Source of the DNA: Toxoplasma gondii ME49
Lineage: Eukaryota; Apicomplexa; Conoidasida; Eucoccidiorida; Sarcocystidae
Length of the DNA: 64,000 bases
Assembly: GCF_000006565.2 (NCBI RefSeq)
Contig: NC_031475.1
Coordinates: forward strand, 1,509,535 to 1,573,534
Direction: 5' to 3'
Of the stretch, positions 22,257 through 33,879 are shown in pieces. Every line of letters begins with the position of its first letter. The stretch's first letter is position 1. The notes beneath the pieces were generated by a model. The model saw nothing but the letters and a program-made list of their open reading frames with translations. It made no database searches and had not been told where the DNA came from. Made by a program: the position numbers and the translations under genes.

Positions 22257-25236
22257 TTACGAGTGGTCCAGTCCATGGCACATACCACTCAATAGAGCGT
22301 CATCTTCTGACTCATTCGTCTTCTTCCATTTCTTCAGAAAATAACCTGAAAATAGGAGCACGCAGTGGCAAAAAAGGCGAATTTGACCTGTAAGCATACT
22401 GTCCCATGAGCAAAACCCGATATCAGTTGTGACAAAAAACTAGTTTCGGTGACGTCAGGTCGTATGTACTCTGCTCGGGCTATCGCTATTCCAGCCAAAT
22501 CGTCTATTGACAGAAATTGCTCCTTTGTGTCGGACTGGAAATAACTGCGGACGCGTCACTCTGAACGCTAAGTGTTACGTGTCCCTGTTCCCAGTCGAAC
22601 TGTCAAGCGGGACACAAAATGTGCAAGTCTAGGAAGCCTTATGTAACCGAGCAGTAGGTTCTGATCTAAGAACATGATTCATAACGTCTTCTTTGAAATG
22701 ACAACTCGTATCTTTGCCTCCCCTCCCCTCACACTCTATTTCGAGTGGCTCCTGAATAGTGACATTGAAACTCGAAAGAACGGCAAGACATTCTTCCCCA
22801 TAAACATACAGCGCCAATTCAGGCGCACTGTTTATAACGTGGCAGTATTCTGTCCAATACGCTTCCCCCGAGACTTACGAACACCGTAGACAACAGCGCC
22901 AACAAAAATGACGGCAGCTAGGGCGACACAGCACCACAGCCAAAGGGGAGTTTCCGTTCCAGGTCCCTCGGACAGAAGAACTTTCACCTGCTGCACTTTA
23001 GTCAGTGCTGCGCATCTGTAGCTTCCTGCGTTGTCTGATGCACATCCTTGGTACCGCCCACAGTGTAGCCCTAATAGCTCGCAGGCCTTGTATTCGGAGC
23101 CAGGAAGCGCTGGGAAACAAACCCCAAAGAAGCGAAAGACATAACACCGCGTTTTTCAGTTTATGCCCCGGCACGCCGTTTGGTGAAAATCGTGACGGCC
23201 CCAAAAACCGAACGTTATAGAGTCATGTTAACTAAACCCTGACAAGGTGTTCCCCCCACACGCCGCAGTGGCAGCTCATGCGACTAGTACGCTCTCACTT
23301 TTCAGAAGCACTTACGTTTGCATTCTCCCTTCCTGCCGCTGCCTTGAAAACCATCCTTGCACGCACAGGCGTAGGAGCCCACAACCGGAGTACATGTGGC
23401 GAAGTTGGGATCGCATCCGTTCTCTCCTGTGACGCAAAAGTCTTTGCCTGTGCACATCCCTTCAGCATCTTTTGCAAATCCCGTCTTGCATTCGCACCGG
23501 TAGGACCCAGGGGTGTTGACGCAGACCGAGTTCTCGGGGCAGTGATCCGGTTCTTCACATTCGTTGATATCTGGACGGCAGTAAACAAGCAAGCTCACGC
23601 ATGTCGATCTACACAGCTTCCAACGTTTCGATACAGAAGAAGTGTTAGGGCACACGAGAGTTCCGTCGATGATTCGAGACCTCAGACTAGCGCTGGTGTG
23701 ACACGCAAGCATAACCCCACGCCCACGTACAAAATTACTCCGTTTCCACGGAATGCCACAAACCCACTAAACCACCAAAAAAAATCCTGAAACTGATCGA
23801 CACCGCACATGTTAAACAACACCACACTCCTGCGGGCGGTTGTCAACATGAAAATGACCTCCGCCAGAGCCTCCCCCTACACAACTTCGACGCTCGATGA
23901 ATTGTGGAAATGCCAGGTACGATCCTGGTGCGCTAAAGGAGTCCTAGTGTTTCTCTGTTGAAATGTTTGACTCACCCTTGCACGCTCGTCCAGGTTTGCC
24001 GTCATTCCCCGTGTAGCCCGGTAAGCACCTGCAGGTTACTGCCGCTCCGTCGTTGTTGATGCAATCAGTGTGTTCTGCGCAGCCTCCTCGGTTGTCCAAG
24101 CACTCGTTTATATCTACAGGCAGGATGGAGACGTAACTGACAGGCATCTTGTATACGTTGGCAGTCTAAAACTTTCCCCGCGACCGGGACCTCGCAGCCC
24201 TTTGAGAGCTATCGTCTACTCACCACATGCGCTGGCTGTAACTCTTGTATGGATAGCTACAAAATTAGGAAGTTATGGAACGCTACCTGAAATAAACGCA
24301 CCACGGGTAAAAAGCTGGACCGTAAATGATCTCACAGGAAATACATAAATGACACGCCGGTGGCATCAAACTATACCGGCACACATGACCTTCGGCTGCC
24401 CGTGCCAAGAATGAATTAATAGAAATGTTTTGTAATAGGGCAGCAGCTTCCACGCGACACAGACCAGGGCGCCACATGGCCAACCATGTCTAATGTACTT
24501 GACTGTTTCTTGAATTTGGCAAGCAGTAATAGAAGAAACGTCTCGCCGAGCGATCGGTCTAGGGATCGTCCAAACGGCATCCATGGTCATTACCTTCACA
24601 AACATTATTCTTCAACGTCCGGTATTCATTACATCTGCACTCGAAGCTTCCTGGCGTGTTCACACACTCGGAATTCTCGATTTTGCTGAAGCACAGCCCT
24701 ATTCCTCTGGCGCATTCGTCGATATCTGCAGGCACACACAGTGTTGCACGTGACAACGGTAACGCTAGTGCCACGGGATCTGCTACAGGTACACGACGTA
24801 AAAAAGCAAAACCAACATGTCTGAATGCAGTTCAACGTCATCTGACACACTGCACCTGATAAACCCATGATCCTGTCCTCCTAAGGTGCACCAACGTCTA
24901 TCCAGTTTCCCTTGTATCAGCCGGGCAGAACAAACACAACCATTATGAAGAGACACTCAGGTTAACAAATGGGGACGGGTGGCCAGGAAGTGCGTGCACT
25001 GTTCCCCAAAAAGCAACAAATGGTTGCTTGCTCTGCAGAATATCTAGAAATGCAGGATTTCTCTATCATTATATGAACGTTTCCTCTGCCTGACGTACCA
25101 ACGCACGACGAATTCATCCTCCGGCCCTCAGGCTGGAAACCCGGTAGGCAGGTACAGTAGAACTCTTTAGAGAGCGCAATGCAGCCAGCAGAATTTGCGA
25201 CTGTCCCGCAAAACGCTGTCCCTCCCGACTCACACG
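22257..25236 (-). CDS. MIC7: Membrane-anchored microneme protein with five EGF modules, probable MIC7 (N-terminal exon missing)
   Basis: Predicted microneme adhesin exposed on the parasite surface. Exons in transcription order: 25099-25236, 24594-24725, 23976-24113, 23316-23570, 22879-23109, 22257-22345. Every junction is phase 1 with good consensus, e.g. GTAAGT at 22878 and 23315. Five six-cysteine EGF-like modules are visible; three open with DINEC or DIDEC and carry the C-x-N-x4-(F/Y)-type core of calcium-binding EGF domains. Next come a partial Cys-rich module, a transmembrane segment ([20 protein letters not shown]) and a short tail with a Lys/Trp cluster and an acidic SEDD patch, ending at 22257. 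The resolved part is about 326 residues; a signal-peptide exon ending in phase 1 must lie upstream, in 25.3-27 kb. Five EGF modules, this size and the neighbourhood fit T. gondii MIC7; MIC9 and MIC12 are less likely because of EGF number and size. Confidence 0.75.
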
Positions 25237-28200
25237 CTGCAAAAACACGTACCGCAAACACCATAAAAGAAGGCAAGTAGACCGGTCGTTTGAAACTGAA
25301 CAGAGGTTCATAGTTCACATTTCCCTCGGCACTAAGCCGTACCAAATCGCGCTAGAGACCTCCAAGATGGAATGGGATCTGCTCGAGAAAATCAATTACA
25401 CCACGGCAAAAAATGGAAGACGTTGGATCCATCCCTCCCTCCGAATGCCGGGTTCCATTTGTGAACGTGCCTTTCAAGACGAAAGAAACGCGACTTACCA
25501 TCTTTTGACTCCCAGCCTCCCATCGCTGGACCAAGCGACCGTTATTCTATTTCCTAAAATACGATCCACCTGCGGGATCTCAACACAAAAACTTCAGAAG
25601 AGACGCCCTTAAGAGTTGCTGCCGGCAAAGCAATAGGAGTGCCGCGTTTGTTTTCATCCCGCGATCCGCCCTGGGCCAGAAATTGCACGCACCCACAAAA
25701 AAACACTCGCAAGTCAATTAAATCAAGCTGACTCATGGAACTGGGACGTGGATCACGACATTTACTATACACATGGCATTTACACCTGAACCTATAGCTC
25801 CTCAACGCCCTGAAAGACGGGTTTGAACCGTCGGCTTCGACAAATGAGACGCACCCAAAGAGCCGGAAAATGCCAGCGCTGCATGCGAGAATCGACAGAA
25901 TTTGGAATAAAATGGAGCTGACAAGCCAATTCAAGACGTGTTCATCACCTCAGACAGAGAAAAGAGACAACCGTCAACTGGGGCACTGCGACTCACGCGC
26001 GGGTCTCGTATTCTCTCCGTTCAAATCAGAAGCCTGGCATGTTTCCTCGACGTGCGATAAGACTCTGTAGGAACAGCTGTAGTGTGCACTTGGCATTAAG
26101 TTATTTCGTGCTGTAAGTATGATAGTGGACTCATTGATGCAGCGGAAATCATGTTCTAAACCTTAGCACGCCGTGTACTGTGGCAGGGATAATAAAAGAA
26201 AGCACCTGCTGTTGGCAACAGTGTAAAGTAGATACCAGCAGTCCCGAAACAGGGCAAATCAGAAGGTAAATTCTGTTGATGGATTCGCTGATTCGCATTC
26301 GGTACCGTATGCCAAGCGGGAATCCTGTTACGGCAGGAGCTGTTGAGCGTTTGCGGTCACCATTTAGGGGTATTGCTCACAAGCTCTTTTTGTAAGAAAG
26401 AAGCTCTGTTGTAAGGGGGGCGGCTGGTTTGTGTACATTCGCTGCTCCCCTTCAAACGTTCGACGAAATTAGTACTTATGGACAGGTAATTACAATTAAG
26501 AAACCGACTAGCCTGTGTAAGCGAGTATCACAACCCCGTTTGACAGCGTTCGTCGCGAGACGGAGTATGGGGCCATTATCTCCGGGGTAAGCACACTGGT
26601 ATAATGTTTGAATTCAGTGTTACAACAGCAGCAAGTTTTACACTTCGTCGCTGCAGCTGAAGACTTTATCGGTAGGGGGAGACTGAAATCTATGATACAT
26701 ACATAACTTCGGTGTGCGTAGGTGAGAGGAAGCTGAACAACAGGGGGTATTGACGGTTGAGATTGTGCTATTTGTGACAGCGAATAACCGAGTGAGTAAC
26801 GTGACTGCTGGGCGGTTCTGAAAGGCAGGTTGGTCATGAGAAAAATAAATTGCTACCGCCGAAACCGTGGCTGTTCCTGCAGCAGATACTTAGAGGCTAT
26901 AACGGTCTCATACATCTCATTCGTTGTCTGCATGCTGGACTCCCCAAGGAACCACGCATTCTGTGTAAGGTCCAGACGATGTACGAAGAGAGCGGTGCAC
27001 CCGCAGTGTTCTGGAACACAGCCGCAGACTGGTGGATGGCCTGCTCTGATTTGGAGGCTCAGGGATACGCATGGAGCTCCATAGAAGTGGTGGACTTCCT
27101 GGTTGGTAAAGGAGTCTGTGAGTATGCCACACCTGCTTGAAATTACTCCCGTAACCAACGATAGATCTAGGAACAAAAGAATAATCAGGGTCAGGGGGTT
27201 CTGCAGCGAACAACCCCGCTACCAGCAGCGTGCTCTCGAGTCCCGTCCCGCCTTCGAGGGCCATAATTCTCTCTATGGCGCTATGTCACACGTTCACGCT
27301 TCATACAATGCAGTGCGTCGGGTCGAGGCACGGCGTTTTTCAACAGGGCCTTCTTCCGATTCAGAAGTGATGTCTGTTTACTGGTGGCACTCCTTTATAC
27401 AAGTTCCACTATTAAGTAGAGTCAGGAGGTGTGTGCTGCGAAGAGTGGGCGATGCGGGACAGTTTTAAATAGTGGCTATTTGTGTGGTTTTGGCAAGACA
27501 ATCCAGAAAGAGATGGTAGAGGCCGACTGCTCATATAAAACAAAGCAGTGGACGCGAGAGAAGGCCAAAAACTGTTCTCGGTGGAGTTGCAGTGAATTAC
27601 TCTTCTTATGGGATCTAGCTTTGTTTCTGCCATTTAGTCGCCTACGCGGATACAAAGATTGAGAAGATAACAAAATCAAGTCTATTGGGACTGCGTTTTC
27701 AGAGACAAGAGTGGCTGTGAACAGCCGTAAAGGGACAGCAGTGCTGGAGGGAGGGAAACAGTACCGCTGTGACTTCAGGACATCCTTTAGCTTGAGCTTC
27801 AGTATTGCAAGCTTCATTTCTCGAAGCGACAAAAAATCGTTTTTTTTCTTGCGCTGGGGCCGCTCTGCTACCCCCGCCCCCCCATTCATCGTCACCAGCT
27901 GTTCCGTGCGTACACTGATTGCGTGCATGTGTTTTTTTCTGCGTCGCTCTCTGTACTTTCTGCAGCAGGACAAGACTTTTTTGCTTCACGCGCTGCATAG
28001 GGTCGTGTGTGCCACAAGCTTCCTGGCATCCCGGCTTTCTTCCACACCATTTTCCGAAGTAGAATTTGTTTCAGGGTGAGAAGCGCTGCGCTTTTCTTTC
28101 TTTCAGAAACTCACGCTTCGAGTGCATGTGCGGTCGCCGAACTCGTCCCGTGAATTGCCGCCCTTCTCTTTCCCCATTTCCGTGGTCTCGGGGAGACCGC

Positions 28201-29056
28201 GTGTTTCTTTTGTTTTTATCGTCTCGGTATTCGTCCATCATAAATATGCGGCCCTCTGTTTGTCGCGGTGGTTCTTCCCTTCTGCGAAATTCTAGGTCAC
28301 TTTTTGTGTGCGGCATGGGTTCGACATTCTCCGGGTGGTTCTGACAGTTTTTCTCTGACGGGGGTGTCCTGTTCGATCTTTTCCAGTGTCAATTGTTTCC
28401 TGCCCGATGCAAGCATGCTACTGTAGGAGACTCTGTGAATTCCTTTGACTTCTCTCTGCTAAGTTGAAGAGGCTCGATAGCTCGCAGACCCCCAGTCGGA
28501 CTGTGAGCCTGCCTCATCTCTTTCTTCGTGACCTGGCCACATGTATGATTTCTCCTATCGCTCTGCGTTGGGTCGTCGTGTAGTCCCATCTGCCTTGTGT
28601 TAAGAAACCGTGGAGCACGGCGTCAAAGGGGCGGGGCCTTCCTGGACAATTTCCTCCCCCTTGTTGCTGAGCAGGCGTTCGCCGTTGAGTGAACTCTGCT
28701 GTACCGACAAACGGGAAGTCGAACCGGTGTCGCTTGTGCCAGTCGACGAACAGCGCACTCCTTCGCGGGGTTTCGTGAATAGCGACAAGTCCAGTCCCTG
28801 TCCTCCCCTCCACTCCGGCAAACGTTCACCTGTCTAGATTTCAAGCCTCTGCGTGCACTGCCTTCGGTGCTGAGAAGAAGCGGCCCTGTTGTTGACTCTT
28901 CATCGAAGAAGACGCCCTACTGCCTGTAGAGGCGCCGCGGGGAGAAACGAGGGGTGGATGTGACCGTTGCTGCGTCCCCCCAGATCGTCCTCTGTTTCGT
29001 TTCCGCTGCCTCCGCGCGCCTGTCCTTCGTGTTCAGTCCTTCACCGAACCGCCGAG
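25237..29056. other. Divergent upstream region of EGF gene and phosphotransferase gene
   Basis: This stretch separates two divergent genes and should contain the missing first exon of the EGF protein, both promoters and the 5' untranslated region of the phosphotransferase. A minus-strand frame at 25840-25934 has a hydrophobic run but no ATG. Another at 26508-26580 begins MAPYSVSRRTLSNG and could be a leader, but has no convincing donor. The T/C-rich DNA before 29057 resembles a coccidian 5' untranslated region. Confidence 0.4.
25845..25886. promoter_or_regulatory. TGAGACGC and TGCATGC elements upstream of the EGF gene
   Basis: TGAGACGC at 25845-25852 matches the WGAGACG element reported in Toxoplasma secretory-protein promoters. 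TGCATGC at 25880-25886 matches a palindrome associated with ApiAP2 control of invasion genes. They lie about 600 bases upstream of the first resolved exon of the minus-strand EGF gene. If the signal-peptide exon is further upstream, they would be intronic. Short motifs like these also occur by chance. Confidence 0.25.
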
Positions 29057-32000
29057 ATGGTGTTTGGACACTACATTCCCCCTCTGGGGCTAAAAAATTT
29101 GCACAGCTACAAGTACTCGTCTGGAGGCTACACACCCTTGGACAAGGTCATGAACCCGTGGTGGGAATTTGTCGCTTCCCTCGTCCCCCCTACAGTCCAC
29201 CCAAATGTCCTGACAGTTGTCGGCTTTCTCTGCGCCATCGGCGCGGCTGTGCTTCAGCTTACCTACTCACCGACGTTGTCGGAAGAAGCACCTCGGTGGG
29301 TCTATCTTGCAGTCGCCCTTTTCTTTTTCCTTTACCAGACTTTTGACGCAATCGACGGAAAACACGCGCGACGAAACGGCCTCAGTTCCCCCCTGGGACA
29401 GCTCTTCGACCATGGATGCGACATCATGCTCACCACCCCCCTCACTCTTGTCAGCATCGCTGTCATTACAGCCGGGACAGGCGTCACACAACACGCGATA
29501 GCCATGTGGAGCTCACAGGCACTCCAGTTCATCTACATGGTAGGCGCCTTCGTCAGCCAATTGTCAGCGGCCGACAAAAGCTCTTGCTCCAGCTTTATGA
29601 ATCTGTACATAAAAATAGCAGAAGGTGGCGAGCTTTTTACTTTGCGGCTTCTTTTTTGAACGTGGAATTCCCGTCTCTTTTACGGGTTTTACCACCTCGA
29701 CTGACTGGACTTCCCGGTACATCCAGGAGAGACCACGACAGCCCGTTTTCCCTGCCTGTGCCACTTGTCTTTCTTTTCTCCATCCCGCGCATGCATCTTT
29801 TTCGAAAAACTCGAGATAAAAATTCTTTCTCGTTTTTCGGCGGTCCTTACTGTCAACAAAAACACACAAGGGTGTCTGTCGCTACGAGTTAGTCCACGGT
29901 ACTGCCTGTTTTGGCGGGGCGTTGCTTCCGGGCGCCTCTATCTGTTGCTGGGTTTTCGCATGCACGTGTGTCTCTGAAAGACGCTTCAATTCCATCATTT
30001 GACGCGTCCGAAGATCTTCACTGGCCTGCGCAGTTTCGCGCCCAGTCCTGGGGTCTCTACGAAGTCTTGGTGCTTCGGTTTTTCAGGACGTACCCTCTGA
30101 ATAGTGGTCGTGAGGTCAGCTGGCCAGCGTGTTTTCTCTCGGTCTCTTTCGAGCATCTGTCTCCTTCAAACACATTCACCGGACAACACCACGCAGCTCC
30201 ATCTTTGCCGACCTCCGGCGTCTTAGTCTCCAATGGAGGTTGGAATTCAACATTCTTTGCGTGCACACGGGTCGAAGTTTCACTGACTGCAACTCGAGTG
30301 ATGCGTACTGGAGAGCGTTGCATGCACACTTCTTCCTCTGGTTGACGGAGACTGGGGTTTACAGAATTCGACGTCTGATTCGTGTTCCTTTATGCAGTGG
30401 TGGGAACTGCACTTCCACGTGTTTTACGCGGCCACAGGCTTCATTGGTGTGACGGAGGCGCAAATGGGGGTAAGTCCTGAAAAAAATGCGGAGCAAATGT
30501 CATACTTTGGAAGTTCCCTTCCTCGAACTAGTCAATTTGGAGTGCTCAGGCGTCTTGCCAAAGGGCTGAGCTCCGCTGTCTATACACCTAGCTCGTTTCA
30601 GCTTGGTGTTTCTCGCTTCCGCGTTCCGTCAGGTCATGGGAATGGCGCTGATTTCCGGAACCGTCGGCTCGTGGGTGTGGAAATACAACCTCTTGCAGCT
30701 GCTTCCTTCCCCCTTCCAGTAAGCTGTAGAGAAGCCGGGCTGTCTTTCTTTTTTCGAAGGAACAAGAGGCGAACATGGGATTTGTCTATTGCAAAGCAGC
30801 ATGCCGAGTCAGTAGCTCTAGGATTGAGAACCTCAGACTCGTACTCAATGGAGGGTAGACTGTGTAGCATACACCATCATCACCGACTTGAGCACAGAGA
30901 CTTTGAGTTACCACACATAATAGAATGGCACTAAGAAGTAGAAGATCGCGTGTCAGTTCTTGGGGAAGCGACGTAATCACCGTGTGCTTCGATTCACTAC
31001 TTCCTCCGTTCGGTTTCACAACGTGTGGAACGGTGCAGAAACAAATGTCACTTTGCCAGATTCTGAGCGGGGTGTCTGCATGCATGTGTCTTGCGTGGTG
31101 TCTCCTCGAAGAGCTGTTTCGAGCGTTCAAATTTTGACAGGGGCGTTTTGCGCTTTTTTTCGTCGCCGCGAGATTACCCCGGCCCCTACCTGTCTTACCA
31201 GATCCATGATCCCTGATATATATATGTATATATGTATAGACGTAGATAGATCTAGAGAGATGGGTGGACCAAAGTCTTCGGTGCAAACTAACATTAAGGA
31301 GCCTGTCAAAATGCATATAGGTCATTGGCCCAGCTTTCATACGAATGTTTTTTTTCAAACATACGCTGACCACCACTATACTTGATGTGCGTGACGTACT
31401 GTCAGGTCCATGGCAAAGCGAAGTTGGTTGTGAGGATTTCGTTGTGCAGGGACGTTGTCGGTTCCGTCATGAACATATTCCACACAGAGCTGAATGGCCT
31501 TTTCCTGGTCCAGGTAGCTCTCGTTGCTTGGTGAGTCCGACTCACAAGCCTCGACACGCCAGCCTAGGCAAACAACATTTTTTGCATGCAGCGAATACTA
31601 AAACGTTCGACACCACAATGAGCGACGGACACCGAAGCTAAGATATATATATATATATATATATATACATATTTGTATACCGTATTCTGATCTTGACGTT
31701 GTGTGGAAGATATAGAAGAGTCGCGATCTCCGCCTAGGATAACGGAAAGCGTCTTCCTGACAGGAGACGACGCGACATTTTTCTTTGAACATGGAACGTG
31801 TCGGTCTACAGTGAATGTCGTTTTATTCTTATTGAGTGTGGATTTTCCTGACGAGAAAGCGGTAAAATAATTATTTTAAATACATTTTCAGCATCAATAA
31901 ATTACGTTTCGGTATGACATATAAAATTAAACATTTATCAATTCTGGGTGATCTCTGCAGCAATGTACCAGCTCTCCTGTACGATATCGTCATGGGGATT

Positions 32001-33879
32001 GCACGTGCTCCGAAACGACGCTTGGCTGCATGCCAGGTCGCGGGCTTCGTTGGCTACATGGCTCTTCAAGGGGCTCTGTGGCACACATGTAAGCTCTTGA
32101 CACAGAAGACTTTCGCTCGCGTTTCAGACATCGCAAATGTGCCGACTTCTGAAAACAGTCGGACCTTTAAGTTTCTGAGCTTTCGGGTGTCTGCGATGCA
32201 TAAGTCTTTCTTGTTCCCTGAAGCTCTCGGGGTTAAGACAACATCTTTCCAAAGCGGTGGTTTTCTGATATTTGTGTTGTCCCTCTTTGATCGAGAACTG
32301 TGGTCTGAGATTCGCGATTGAATACTGTAATAATTCTTTGACGCGGGACAGCTTCGCTGAACCTTCCGCGGTTTTCCTTGCCCTCCACCTCCCACACTGT
32401 GGAGTCTGCCAAGCAGAGACGTCGGGTAGAAAGGGAGGGGCTTTCGTCTTTCCAGGTGGTCGGGGTCCCTGCTTGCGTTGGCAGGTTTCTTGGCGGATCG
32501 CCATCTGCTGTCTTGTTATTTTCCTAGCTTTGGCGCATCACGTGATGGCAGCCTGTCTAGAAGTAGGCACACAGACCTGTTGCACTCCTACAAGTTGTAG
32601 AGACTCACCAGCATATAGTTCTATTAGTTGTGCAAGTTGAATACAGTTCGTGCTTTTTCGTTTCTGCACTGCTTGACGGGACGCCTGCGGCGCGATTTGT
32701 GCCTTTCGGATTCAGAAAACAAAATTTCTTCCGTGTTTCCGCCTTCTCAAGATCTCTGGTTCTCCTCAGTGTATCTCCTTTCCGGGACTGGTTGCCGAGC
32801 TTGATTTTTCGTCGCGTTGCTCTCGTGCAACTGTCTTCGCTGCTTGTCTGGTGTGCTGCCTGCAGGTCTTGAGGGTCCTTGGGAAGCGCGGACGTCTCCG
32901 GGCCTCATCTACTTCACAGTGACAACCTCGTACAGTATTCTGCTGTTGCGAATCTGCCTCAGTGCGACTTGTCGCTTTCCATTTAAACTCGTTAATGCCC
33001 CCGCAATTCCTTTCTTCCTCGCTGCCGCTGGCATCGTCACTTCCCCCTGGTGTCGCGAGCACCGCTACGCGCTTCTCACAGTAAGCCGCAGAAAGGCGCT
33101 TGCACAAATCTTTGCTCAGAGTTCTCGTCCTGACACGGTCGGAGATGCTCTAGATTTCGTTCGCGTCAGTGCAGATTCTTCGCCTCGGCCAAGTCTTTAG
33201 GAGGCCATTCTCCGGGGACTGGCACTTTCAGATACTTGCGCAGTTTCAGAGAACGTAGGGTGCTCTAGAGCGAACATAGCAGGGATAAACCAGGAGGCGA
33301 TGTGGTAGCCTGTGTGGAGTGTTTGGGTGTCTGTGTAGGAGAAAATACGTTTAGACACCGAGTCTTGTGTATGTTGCGATTTCTCATCTGTGCACTTCCT
33401 GGACTCCAGTTCAACAGAGTTTATCAGGTTTCCCCGGGAAGAGGGACATGGACTTTGTAACGGGAACGTACCCTAGTTTGGAGAGTCCGTCGGTTCTCCG
33501 CGAATTCCCCTTTCTGTCCCTTGGTTGCGGCGGCGGGGAAAAGTGTCGCCCGAAATGTATTTTTGGTGTTGTCTCCGTGCGCTGTGGTTTGCAGTTGGTG
33601 AGCCTTTGGAACGTGGCCTATCTCACCGACTTCTTGTACACAAGCGTTTCCGATGTCTGCTCGTCTCTGGAAATTTCTTGCTTCCGGGTGGAGGCGTGCA
33701 AAAGGAAAGACGGCGTTAATGGTGGAAAGAGTGCGAACTCGGGGGCTGGCGAGAGTGCGCCTAAAGAGCTCAAGCATCGGGGCAAGGCCGCAATGATGCA
33801 AAAGGAAGCCAACACTGAAGACGAGAATATCCCCGATGTGGCTGTCTCTTCACGTGAAAGCAGACGGCGCGGGGCTTAG
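29057..33879 (+). CDS. Choline/ethanolamine phosphotransferase (CDP-alcohol phosphatidyltransferase family)
   Basis: Catalyses the last Kennedy-pathway step, transferring phosphocholine or phosphoethanolamine from its CDP form to diacylglycerol, probably in the ER membrane. Modelled exons: 29057-29539, 30398-30469, 30633-30718, one unresolved exon (candidate within 30.95-31.15 kb), 31406-31530, 31961-32088, 32866-33080, 33595-33879. Apart from the unresolved exon, phases match throughout. Exon 1 carries the signature DG-x2-AR-x8-G-x3-D-x3-D in DGKHARRNGLSSPLGQLFDH and following residues (about 97-122), which binds the catalytic metals, and starts at a well-placed ATG. Exon 2 WWELHFHVFYAATGFIGVTEAQ aligns with the segment after the active site in human CEPT1. 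The last exon (LWNVAYLTDFLYTSVSDVC...CFRVE) matches the family's C-terminal helix, followed by a Lys/Glu-rich tail to the TAG at 33877. Substrate preference cannot be read from the sequence. Confidence 0.85.
31216..31239. repeat. Short TA/TGTA microsatellite in a phosphotransferase intron
   Basis: TATATATATGTATATATG-type repeat in the non-coding stretch before exon 31406-31530. It is useful only as a marker that this part is intronic. Confidence 0.6.
31642..31671. repeat. (TA)n microsatellite in a phosphotransferase intron
   Basis: About 13 uninterrupted AT/TA dinucleotides, between exons 31406-31530 and 31961-32088. A potentially variable marker with no coding potential. Confidence 0.8.
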
